From positions 1-8,682 of the forward strand of contig JAJDBI010000109.1 of assembly GCA_029261435.1 (NCBI GenBank): a stretch of 8,682 nt of DNA. Direction: 5' to 3'. The position numbers and the translations under genes are program-made. The notes under the pieces were generated by a model. The model was not told where the DNA came from. It searched no databases and was given only the letters and a program-made list of their open reading frames with translations. This document shows positions 1-5,676 of this stretch, in pieces. This DNA is from Nitrospinaceae bacterium (GTDB lineage Bacteria; Nitrospinota; Nitrospinia; Nitrospinales; VA-1). The number at the start of each line of letters is the position of its first letter. Positions within the stretch are counted from its first letter, which is position 1.

Positions 1-429
1 GGTCATCTCACCTGCAAGCTGACCTGCTCCCCAACCAGAATAACCCATATAAAACCTGATATTTTTTTCCGGGTCTTCAACTCGATTCATTAAGTTTTCA
101 AGAAGCTCCCAGTTCATACCCAGATAAACTCCATCACAAATGACATCGAGTTCCGGTAAAGGAGTTTTTGAGTGACAAAGGTAAAACACCTGAGCAGGAG
201 ATACGGGTCCACCAATATAAATTTTTCCTGATGGAAAATCCATAACGCCCATCTCCTCAAAAACCTCTTTAGCACTGATGGGAGCTGATCGGTTAATCAC
301 CAGTCCAAAAGACCCCTGATCGTCATGGTTGCATAACAACACCACCGTTCGAGAAAAATTAGGGTCCGGCAATACAGGATTGGCAATCAGGAAATAGCCT
401 TTGCCATAATCTTTGCTGGCTTCTGACAT
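1..429 (-). CDS. yqgE: YqgE/AlgH family protein (UPF0301), 3' end cut by window edge
   Basis: The visible 143 residues run from ATG at 429 to the left edge. They show the YqgE/AlgH pattern: an N-terminal GYFLIANPVLPDPNFSRTVV block, then LLCNHDDQGSFGLVINR, then IYIGGPVSP, and near the edge the YMGYSGWGAGQL segment. Family members are about 185 residues, so roughly 40 C-terminal residues lie outside. The molecular function of the family is not settled; AlgH was named as a regulator of alginate production in Pseudomonas, and the protein is cytoplasmic with no visible signal peptide. The start lies 11 bases after the stop of the leucine-rich-repeat gene and has no clear Shine-Dalgarno of its own, so it is probably translated by coupling in one operon. 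Family assignment is firm, function is not. Confidence 0.93.
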   Translation of the reverse strand, partial: MSEASKDYGKGYFLIANPVLPDPNFSRTVVLLCNHDDQGSFGLVINRSAPISAKEVFEEMGVMDFPSGKIYIGGPVSPAQVFYLCHSKTPLPELDVICDGVYLGMNWELLENLMNRVEDPEKNIRFYMGYSGWGAGQLAGEMT

Positions 430-440
430 AGAGTTTTATA

Positions 441-1061
441 TTACAGGTTAAGAGACTGCAGCTTTTTAAAGTTAGGGCCAATCTTGGCTTCTTCTTTTCC
501 TTCAGAAGAAGAAAAATTGTTATCCAAGGCAACACTGACCAGTTCAGGGAATTTTTTCGACTGGGAAAGGGCCAAAATGCCATCGTCCCCGATTTCGTTC
601 TGAGCTAGATCCAAGTCCTCAATTTTTCCCAACTGATTCTCATTGGCAAAAATTATTGCCCCCTCATCCTTAATACAGTTCCGGTAGAGATTGAGAGATT
701 TAACCTTTTTTAAGGCATTTGAAGCCGCCAGAAAACGGATGCCTTCCGGGCCAACATCGTTACCGCCAAGTTCCAGCCAATTGACCTTGGAAAACAACTC
801 CGAATCAGCTAATAGCTTGACCCCATCATCGCCTATGCGGTTGCCCCCGAGATTCAATCGTCTCACCTTGGCAACACGCTCGTCACGGCAGAGGATCGTC
901 ATGCCATTCGAGCCAATGCAATAACCCTTCAAACTCAAGTCTTTACCGTCTGGCGAGATCGTTTCGGCGATTATTTTCTCCATGATTTCCCGCAGTTTTT
1001 CACCCGTATAGCTACACGGCTCTGCGGGTTTATAAATTTCAAAATGAGTGATAGAAGGCAT
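441..1061 (-). CDS. Leucine-rich-repeat protein, ribonuclease-inhibitor type
   Basis: This 206-residue protein has no signal peptide or membrane segment, so it is likely cytoplasmic. From residue 65 it is built of repeats with an exact 27-residue period, starting near 65, 92, 119, 146, 173 and 200. The pattern is K-V-x-x-L-x-L-x-x-N-x-I-x-x-x-G followed by a helical half such as VKLLADSELFS. A degenerate repeat precedes them at about 40-64. The spacing and the N-x-I-G-D-x-G core match the ribonuclease-inhibitor class, which usually forms a curved protein-binding surface. No catalytic domain is attached, so a specific role cannot be named. The last repeat stops after its beta-strand (KLQSLNL), leaving an unfinished cap. 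Translation starts at ATG with AGAGG about 5 bases upstream. It appears to lead a two-gene operon with yqgE. Confidence 0.88.
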   Translation of the reverse strand: MPSITHFEIYKPAEPCSYTGEKLREIMEKIIAETISPDGKDLSLKGYCIGSNGMTILCRDERVAKVRRLNLGGNRIGDDGVKLLADSELFSKVNWLELGGNDVGPEGIRFLAASNALKKVKSLNLYRNCIKDEGAIIFANENQLGKIEDLDLAQNEIGDDGILALSQSKKFPELVSVALDNNFSSSEGKEEAKIGPNFKKLQSLNL

Positions 1062-1163
1062 ATTACCTCTTTAAGTAAGATTTAATCGTACACCCCCCCC
1101 AATTCAACAGGGAAATGTCGCAAAACAAACAAAAAAAACAACTAATTCGATTTCAAACAGGCT

Positions 1164-1169
1164 ATTATA
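1164..1169 (-). promoter_or_regulatory. Candidate -10 box for the LRR-yqgE operon
   Basis: The minus strand reads a perfect TATAAT here, which would place a transcription start near 1157 and give a leader of about 95 bases. No good -35 hexamer is visible at 15-18 bases upstream, so this rests on the -10 match alone in an AT-rich region. It lies only three bases from the plus-strand TTGACA, so the two candidate promoters would compete for polymerase. Confidence 0.3.
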
Positions 1170-1172
1170 AGG

Positions 1173-1201
1173 TTGACATAAAATCAATTATATTTTAAAT
1201 T
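1173..1201 (+). promoter_or_regulatory. Candidate sigma70-type promoter for hisI-hisG
   Basis: A perfect TTGACA (1173-1178) is followed after 17 bases by TAAATT (1196-1201), which matches four of six positions of TATAAT. Transcription would begin near 1207. This is the best plus-strand candidate seen upstream of hisI. The surroundings are AT-rich, so a chance match is possible. Confidence 0.4.
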
Positions 1202-1225
1202 TTCGGACTTCACCTTGAACCAGTG

Positions 1226-1250
1226 TTTATTGGGGTTTTCGCCCAATAAA
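1226..1250 (+). promoter_or_regulatory. Hairpin in the hisI leader
   Basis: TTTATTGGG (1226-1234) and CCCAATAAA (1242-1250) form a perfect 9-bp stem around a 7-base loop. No T run follows on either strand, and the AT-rich part of the stem is at its base in the wrong orientation for an intrinsic terminator. It is therefore more likely a leader RNA structure or a dyad protein site. It lies about 20 bases downstream of the candidate hisI transcription start. Confidence 0.5.
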
Positions 1251-1269
1251 ATGAATGTGCCATTTCGGT

Positions 1270-1289
1270 CTTCCTCCATACTGGAGAAG
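1270..1289 (+). promoter_or_regulatory. Anti-Shine-Dalgarno hairpin in the hisI leader
   Basis: CTTCCTCCA (1270-1278) can pair with TGGAGAAG (1282-1289) across a 3-base loop: eight pairs with one bulged C. The same TGGAGAAG recurs at 1361-1368 as the hisI ribosome-binding site, so the CTTCCTCCA strand could instead sequester the hisI start. That gives two mutually exclusive folds. The pairing is read directly from the sequence; a regulatory role is inferred. Confidence 0.4.
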
Positions 1290-1292
1290 TTT
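1279..1292 (+). repeat. 14-base direct repeat, upstream copy
   Basis: TACTGGAGAAGTTT at 1279-1292 is identical to 1358-1371, with 79 bases between start points. The flanks differ. The downstream copy holds the hisI ribosome-binding site. The upstream copy has the same ribosome-binding core but no nearby ATG, and lies inside the anti-Shine-Dalgarno hairpin. Confidence 0.8.
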
Positions 1293-1357
1293 CGAGGTAT
1301 CGGTTCCTAATCCCATAATAGTCGCAGATTTAAGAGCATTTTTATTGCGTCATAACG

Positions 1358-1371
1358 TACTGGAGAAGTTT
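1358..1371 (+). repeat. 14-base direct repeat, downstream copy, with hisI ribosome-binding site
   Basis: This is the second copy of TACTGGAGAAGTTT. Its GGAG core ends 8 bases before the hisI ATG at 1374, a normal spacing, so this copy fixes the hisI start. Confidence 0.8.
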
Positions 1372-1373
1372 TT

Positions 1374-1745
1374 ATGAAATTGGATTTTGATAAAATGGGC
1401 GGTCTGGTCCCAGCTATCATTCAGGATGCAGAAACCGGGAAGGTCCTGATGCTTGCTTACATGAACACCATTGCCTGGGAAAAAACCCTGGAAACCGGAA
1501 AAGCCTGGTTTTACAGCCGCTCACGCGACAAGCAATGGATGAAAGGTGAAGAAAGCGGTAACGTGCAAATTGTTAAAGAAGTTTTTGTCGATTGTGATGA
1601 CGATACAGTTCTACTGAAAGTCGAACAAGTTGGCAAGGCCGCCTGTCATAAAGGCTACACCAGTTGTTTTTTTAGAAAAGTTGACGGCGACGTAGAAATC
1701 GTCGAAGAGAAAGTTTTCGATCCAGAAAAAGTTTATAAGAAGTAA
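1374..1745 (+). CDS. hisI: Phosphoribosyl-AMP cyclohydrolase
   Basis: HisI opens the adenine ring of phosphoribosyl-AMP to give the ProFAR intermediate, the third step of histidine synthesis, in the cytoplasm. The 123-residue protein spans the whole cyclohydrolase domain. It shows AYMN (28-31), the WFYSRSRDKQWMKGE block (45-59) and the metal sites: D73-C74-D75-x-D77 and A-C91-H-K-G-Y-x-S-C98. By family knowledge, C74, C91 and C98 bind zinc and the three Asp bind magnesium. It is the monofunctional form; the HisE pyrophosphohydrolase domain, fused behind it in E. coli, is absent here and must be encoded elsewhere. The start is ATG with a good GGAG. hisG follows after 41 bases on the same strand, so the two likely share a transcript. 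Confidence 0.97.
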   Translation: MKLDFDKMGGLVPAIIQDAETGKVLMLAYMNTIAWEKTLETGKAWFYSRSRDKQWMKGEESGNVQIVKEVFVDCDDDTVLLKVEQVGKAACHKGYTSCFFRKVDGDVEIVEEKVFDPEKVYKK

Positions 1746-1786
1746 TTCACCCATTAAATAATTTTTCTTAAGAAAGAAGCCAATCC

Positions 1787-2665
1787 ATGAGTGGTAACGT
1801 ATTGAAGTTAGGAATTCCCAAAGGAAGCCTGGAAGAGGCAACAGTTAAACTTTTTGCTCGCGCCGGTTATAACATCAACATCAAAAGCCGGTCCTATTTT
1901 CCCAGTATTGATGACACCGAAATCGAATGCATGCTGATCCGCGCTCAGGAAATCGCCCGCTATGTGGCCGATGGTGTACTGGATGCCGGCCTGACTGGCA
2001 AAGACTGGATTCTCGAAAATCGTGCCGATGTCGAAGAAATAGCACCTCTGGTATATTCGAAGGTCTCCGCTCGACCCGTACGCTGGGTATTATGCGTCCC
2101 CAACGATTCCGCTATTCAATCCGTTAAAGATCTGCAAGGCAAGCGCATCGCTACTGAAGTCGTGAACCTGACCACCGATTGGCTGAAAGACAAGGGAGTG
2201 ACTGCAAATGTTGAGTTTTCCTGGGGAGCCACAGAAGTGAAAGCTCCCAAGCTGGTGGATGCCATTGTTGAAGTTACCGAAACCGGGTCCTCTCTCAAAG
2301 CCAACAACCTGCGCATTGTCGATACCCTGATGGAATCCACAACCCGCTTCATCATGAATAAAGCAGCCAGTCAGGACCAGTGGAAAAGAAATAAAGTAGA
2401 CCGTCTTGTTTTGATGTTGCAGGGAGCCATGGCCGCAAACGGTAAGGTAGGGATGATGCTTAATGCCCCGAAAGATAATCTCGATGCCATTGTTAAAATT
2501 TTTCCTCCGGGGAAAAAACCCACCGTCTCTGAACTCAGTGATAAAAGCTGGGTAGCCCTGAATGTGATTCTGGAAGAAAAACTGGTGCGAGATATTGTTC
2601 CCGATCTTAAAAACGCCGGCGCTGAGGATATTGTAGAGTACCCCTTAAACAAAATCATCCACTAG
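1787..2665 (+). CDS. hisG: ATP phosphoribosyltransferase, long form
   Basis: HisG joins ATP and PRPP to give phosphoribosyl-ATP and pyrophosphate, the committed step of histidine synthesis. At 292 residues it is the long (HisGL) type. Residues 6-215 form the periplasmic-binding-protein-like catalytic part, starting with LKLGIPKGSLEEAT. The PRPP loop is at 162-170 (E-V-T-E-T-G-S-S-L) within the family signature that runs to about 190. Residues about 218-292 match the C-terminal ACT-like regulatory domain, including IVKIFPPGKKPTVSEL. That domain binds histidine for feedback inhibition in known members, and long-form enzymes do not need HisZ. The start has only a weak purine-rich ribosome-binding site (AAGAAAG). 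It follows hisI and precedes the Pro/Glu-rich membrane protein by 47 bases. Confidence 0.97.
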   Translation: MSGNVLKLGIPKGSLEEATVKLFARAGYNINIKSRSYFPSIDDTEIECMLIRAQEIARYVADGVLDAGLTGKDWILENRADVEEIAPLVYSKVSARPVRWVLCVPNDSAIQSVKDLQGKRIATEVVNLTTDWLKDKGVTANVEFSWGATEVKAPKLVDAIVEVTETGSSLKANNLRIVDTLMESTTRFIMNKAASQDQWKRNKVDRLVLMLQGAMAANGKVGMMLNAPKDNLDAIVKIFPPGKKPTVSELSDKSWVALNVILEEKLVRDIVPDLKNAGAEDIVEYPLNKIIH

Positions 2666-2712
2666 CCAGCCGGTGGTAGTTAGCAAGGACTCATCAAGCT
2701 GCCGGATCTTTT

Positions 2713-3546
2713 ATGCAAGATAATACTGAATCGGAAAAACCAGAGGAGTTTCCGGAAAACGGAGAACCTATTCCTGAAGCAGAGGAGACCGCTCCATCCG
2801 AAAGTCCCGATTCAGCTGAAACCGGTCCTGAGTTTGAGGAGCAGGAAGGAGAGGTTCTACCTCCCGAAGAGAAAAGAAAATCCAGCGCAGGGAAAGTCTT
2901 TTTATTCCTGATCCTTATCCTTGCAGGTTCAGGCAGTTATCTCTATTTCAACAACCTCATTCCCCCTGAAATTTTAAACCTGGTATTTCCAAAATCGGCA
3001 CCCTCCATGCCACCCGCACTGATCACACAAACACCCCCATTTATTGAGGATGTGGCTGAGGTTCCCGAACCCGTTGAAGTGATCCAGTCTCCAATCGCTG
3101 AACCTTTTGCTGTCTCACCAGAGCGTCCTGAGACCCCGGAAACCCTTATCAGTGATGATGTCGCAGAACCCAAACCAATGCCCCTTATCTCCGGCAATGA
3201 TTTTGATCAAACGGACATGGAGGAAAAAGAAAGCTTTCCAGAAACAGTGACGCCTGAAGAAACTCAACCTGAGGAAACGGTTGTGGAAGAACCACGAGAA
3301 GTCCCGGAAAAAGCCGAGCCGGTCGTAACTGAGGAAGTGGTCGAGGAAGTAGAGTTCATCAGGGAAGCCGTGGCTGAAACGGTCACTCCTCCCACACCTG
3401 CCTCACCTGAACCAGAAGGTCCACAGCGCAGTAAAGCCTCCCAGGCCTATCTCGACTTCATTGAATCTTCCGTGTTGAAAATCGGCGAGTTGATTGAAGA
3501 GGGCTTTCACTGGGGCTGGGATTACTTGAAGAAAGAACTTGCTTAA
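2713..3546 (+). CDS. Single-pass membrane protein with long Pro/Glu-rich segment, function unknown
   Basis: I do not recognise this 277-residue protein. Residues 1-53 are strongly acidic (Glu, Pro, Asp). KRKSSAGK (54-61) leads into one hydrophobic membrane helix at about 62-80. By the positive-inside rule the acidic N-terminus faces the cytoplasm and the rest the periplasm. Residues 95-237 are low-complexity, rich in Pro, Glu, Val and Thr, with many P-E, E-E-V and E-T-V units, and are probably extended or disordered. The last part (241-277) is a likely helix with aromatic residues (FHWGWDYL). The architecture recalls TonB-like or FtsN-like bitopic proteins that span the periplasm, but no such C-terminal domain is visible. 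ATG at 2713 is the only start possible after an in-frame stop at 2677-2679, and its ribosome-binding site is weak. Probably co-transcribed with hisI-hisG; a role in histidine synthesis is not implied. Confidence 0.85.
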   Translation: MQDNTESEKPEEFPENGEPIPEAEETAPSESPDSAETGPEFEEQEGEVLPPEEKRKSSAGKVFLFLILILAGSGSYLYFNNLIPPEILNLVFPKSAPSMPPALITQTPPFIEDVAEVPEPVEVIQSPIAEPFAVSPERPETPETLISDDVAEPKPMPLISGNDFDQTDMEEKESFPETVTPEETQPEETVVEEPREVPEKAEPVVTEEVVEEVEFIREAVAETVTPPTPASPEPEGPQRSKASQAYLDFIESSVLKIGELIEEGFHWGWDYLKKELA

Positions 3547-3608
3547 CTGAGGCTCTATCACGTTATTGGAAAAATTCAGCACTTCAAGATATTGATCGCA
3601 ATTACAGC

Positions 3609-5027
3609 TTAGAACCTATACAAAGCACTGAAGTGAAGTCGGTTTTGCTCACCTTCCAGTCCACTCTCCAATTCACTACGTACATGCGCATACTCCAGGC
3701 TGAAATTTATACGTAACAGAGGCAACCAGGAAAGACGCAAATGAAAGGACTGGGCATTTTGTACCGTACTATCCGGAACGCGGCTCAGGTCATTATCAGC
3801 CTGAATGTGAGTGACCGTTGCAGCGAGTCGCCAATGATCGCTCAACCAGTGTTGATAGGAGAGGTAGCCAAGATACAGCATATGCAATTCGATATTGCCA
3901 TTGGCATCAATGCTGCCATCGTTGAACGAGTTAAGGCTGGCGTAACGCCCCAGAGTATTCCCACCTGCTAAACCAAAGCGCACATTATCACTGCCCATAG
4001 CATTCAGGCGTCCAGAAAAATACAGAGCACCCCCTACCTCGCTATCTTCAACACCACCAACAACCGCCCCGTCACTGCGGATTTCGCGCAACAGACCAGA
4101 TAATGCCAGAGAACCGCGTTCGCTGTACCATAATCCCTTAACCGCCAGATCGGGAAACCGGTCATCTCCCGGAGTGATGCGAGTTCCGTTGGAGTTGGTG
4201 AGTGTGGTTTCGGGATTCTCAAGGGCAACTTGCAAACTGAGATCTTCATCCAGTTTCTGAGTCCAACGAATCATAGCCTGACGATTTGAAATATAGGCGA
4301 TCGCATCAGGAATGGTATCGGGCCAGGCCAGCAGGTTGGCAAAGGTAGATTCTGTCTGACCAATCGTAAAACTTCCCAGTTGCGCATAACCGTGACGCAT
4401 GCGTGGATTGTGGGAATTATTAACTCGCTCTTCCCCGGCACTTCCTTTGAAGTCCATTTCCAACAAAGTCTTGATTGGACCAAGTTTAGTCATTGAAACT
4501 GTTTTAAACCACAATCGTGTTTCTCTGGCACTGAAGGCGAATTGACCATTCTCACCCCCCGAACCGGTGGGCACGCTTGCCGGACGAAGATCGAATTCCG
4601 AGGTTGTTGGGTTGCCGGGCCAGTTGCTCACCGCCTCCACTACAATCTGTCCCCCGAAAGAAAAATCAATCTTATTGTCTGGCGGCTCCAGCAAAACCTG
4701 ATCGATGGGTAATGGTGTCTTTTGATTCTTCGGAGCAATTTTCTGAGAAGGGGTGCTGACTGGTTTTTCTGGAATTGCCACCGGCTGTTTCAACTGCTGT
4801 CGTTCAAGAACCTCGACCCTGTGCTTCAGTTGATACATCAGTTCCCGCAACTGTCGCGCCTCCTCACCGGATGACATCTCCTCTCCTGCCCACGAGCCGG
4901 TGGAGAATAAAGTCAGTAATGAGGCAATAGCAACCCATCTGAAATACTGCAACAGGGAAAAGGAATGAGAGACCCTCCATGAGGCTGTGGTGATACGGCG
5001 CATGTTATTCCAGGTTTTGTTGAACAA
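3609..5027 (-). CDS. Outer-membrane beta-barrel porin, DcaP-like
   Basis: This 472-residue protein has a long N-terminal signal (hydrophobic stretch about 32-45, likely cleavage after A47 in GSWA-GEE). A short coiled coil follows at about 54-80 (EEARQLRELMYQLKHRVEVL), then a Pro/Lys-rich linker, and from about 118 to the end an amphipathic beta-strand pattern. The protein ends in ...LYRF, the terminal Phe typical of barrels inserted by BamA. The stretch TLLEMDFKG (187-195), NPRMRHGYAQLG (207-218) and GQTESTFANLLAWPDTIP (223-240) resembles DcaP-type trimeric porins, in which a periplasmic coiled coil precedes the barrel. DcaP proteins admit dicarboxylates and similar small anions, but the substrate here cannot be read. 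A start at residue 9 (ATG 5003, with GGA upstream) is an alternative to 5027. The gene lies 9 bases after the cytochrome gene, so they are likely co-transcribed. Confidence 0.82.
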   Translation of the reverse strand: MFNKTWNNMRRITTASWRVSHSFSLLQYFRWVAIASLLTLFSTGSWAGEEMSSGEEARQLRELMYQLKHRVEVLERQQLKQPVAIPEKPVSTPSQKIAPKNQKTPLPIDQVLLEPPDNKIDFSFGGQIVVEAVSNWPGNPTTSEFDLRPASVPTGSGGENGQFAFSARETRLWFKTVSMTKLGPIKTLLEMDFKGSAGEERVNNSHNPRMRHGYAQLGSFTIGQTESTFANLLAWPDTIPDAIAYISNRQAMIRWTQKLDEDLSLQVALENPETTLTNSNGTRITPGDDRFPDLAVKGLWYSERGSLALSGLLREIRSDGAVVGGVEDSEVGGALYFSGRLNAMGSDNVRFGLAGGNTLGRYASLNSFNDGSIDANGNIELHMLYLGYLSYQHWLSDHWRLAATVTHIQADNDLSRVPDSTVQNAQSFHLRLSWLPLLRINFSLEYAHVRSELESGLEGEQNRLHFSALYRF

Positions 5028-5036
5028 TAATTCTTA

Positions 5037-5519
5037 TTACATACGTCGGAATTTGCTGTGACAACCGTTGCAGGTCTTAACCATATCGCGAATCATCGAA
5101 GGGTAAGCATCGCTTTTTTCCAGGCGAGCAGCCTCCTGCAGAGTCAAGGCTTGATTCTTCATCTGTCGCGCATAATTGCGAAACACTCGTGCGTGTTCGG
5201 CGCTAAGGTTTAACTCCTGTTGCACATCCGAAATATTCAATGCCACTTCGGCCATGGCCTTAGCGGTTTCAGCTATGGATGCCGCCTGTCTGGCTCGCTC
5301 CTCATCAAACTGCAACTCATCGTAAATATTATCGAACATCAGCACCTTTAGAGATCGCATTTTCTCCCTTAGAGTGGTGCTGCGCACCTGATGCAAAGTA
5401 GGCTCACCCGTCCATTCGAGTCGCGGTACAACCGCTTCTTCTTTCTTATGCGCACAGCCGGTGATCAGGAGCAAAAGGACCATGAATGAACCCATACCCA
5501 ACTTTATGTGTAGCGACAT
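5037..5519 (-). CDS. Monohaem c-type cytochrome lipoprotein, cytochrome c'/c556-like
   Basis: From ATG at 5519 this is a 160-residue protein. Residues 1-21 are a lipoprotein signal with lipobox I-T-G-C22, so the mature protein is a lipid-anchored periplasmic protein. Residues about 45-145 are mostly helical with LREKMRSLKVLM (50-61) and an Ala-rich helix (75-93), as in the four-helix-bundle cytochrome c' group. The single haem site, C150-N-G-C153-H154 followed by SKFRR, is at the extreme C-terminus, as usual for that fold. M54 in the first helix could be the sixth iron ligand, as in c556 proteins; c' proteins lack one and bind NO or CO. Longer starts exist (TTG 5600, ATG 5552), but only 5519 gives a compact lipoprotein signal. 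No strong ribosome-binding site is seen. A lone TACAAT (minus strand, 5635-5630) is a weak promoter hint. Confidence 0.87.
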   Translation of the reverse strand: MSLHIKLGMGSFMVLLLLITGCAHKKEEAVVPRLEWTGEPTLHQVRSTTLREKMRSLKVLMFDNIYDELQFDEERARQAASIAETAKAMAEVALNISDVQQELNLSAEHARVFRNYARQMKNQALTLQEAARLEKSDAYPSMIRDMVKTCNGCHSKFRRM

Positions 5520-5676
5520 GAATTGTCTGTTGTTGGTTATTCCGTTTTGCATTTTACTGTAGAGTGTCTTGTCTGGTGAGTGCTTTACAAAAAAATTCAA
5601 CCTGGATAGGCCGGTAAAAATTGTAGCACGAATAAGTCGCTACGTGGTCCACTGACGACCAGCAGATTATTGGTCC

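Larger units (their letters stand above)
1251..1310 (+). other. Possible 19-codon leader reading frame before hisI
   Basis: ATG at 1251 opens a frame of 19 codons ending in TAA at 1308-1310 (MNVPFRSSSILEKFRGIGS). It starts directly after the 1226-1250 hairpin and runs through the anti-Shine-Dalgarno hairpin at 1270-1289, so a ribosome on it would melt that fold. It has no clear ribosome-binding site and no His codon, so it is not a classical his attenuator peptide. Likely chance, recorded because of its position. Confidence 0.15.
1062..1373. promoter_or_regulatory. Divergent intergenic region between the LRR gene and hisI
   Basis: This 312-base region holds no convincing gene. From left to right it contains the minus-strand AGAGG ribosome-binding site of the LRR gene, a run of eight C (1093-1100), a run of eight A (1131-1138), a minus-strand TATAAT (1169-1164), a plus-strand TTGACA (1173-1178), a 9-bp inverted repeat (1226-1250), and two copies of a 14-base block (1279-1292 and 1358-1371). 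The second copy carries the hisI ribosome-binding site. A 19-codon reading frame (1251-1310) crosses the leader. If transcription starts near 1207, the hisI leader is about 165 nucleotides, which is long enough for folded RNA control. Confidence 0.6.

Noticed and set aside
1226..1250. Intrinsic terminator between the LRR gene and hisI
   Set aside because: The stem is perfect, but no T run follows on either strand, and the adjacent genes diverge, so no transcript needs to end here.
1764..1775. 12-base palindrome TTTCTTAAGAAA between hisI and hisG
   Set aside because: It is short, AT-rich and has no loop; it overlaps the purine-rich ribosome-binding stretch of hisG and is easily explained by chance.
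2881..3440. Repeat array or CRISPR-like structure in the Pro/Glu-rich gene
   Set aside because: The repetition is at amino-acid level (P, E, V, T) with irregular spacing; there are no regular DNA repeats or spacers.
3547..3608. Bidirectional terminator between the convergent Pro/Glu-rich gene and porin gene
   Set aside because: One is expected here, but I found no GC-rich stem followed by a T run on either strand; only weak 7-bp pairings such as CACTTCA with TGAAGTG inside the porin end.
5520..5600. Longer N-terminus for the cytochrome from TTG 5600 or ATG 5552
   Set aside because: The extra residues (NFFVKHSPDKTLYSK and on) are polar and would bury the lipoprotein signal peptide; the TTG has GG directly adjacent without proper spacing. 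ATG 5519 gives a normal signal.
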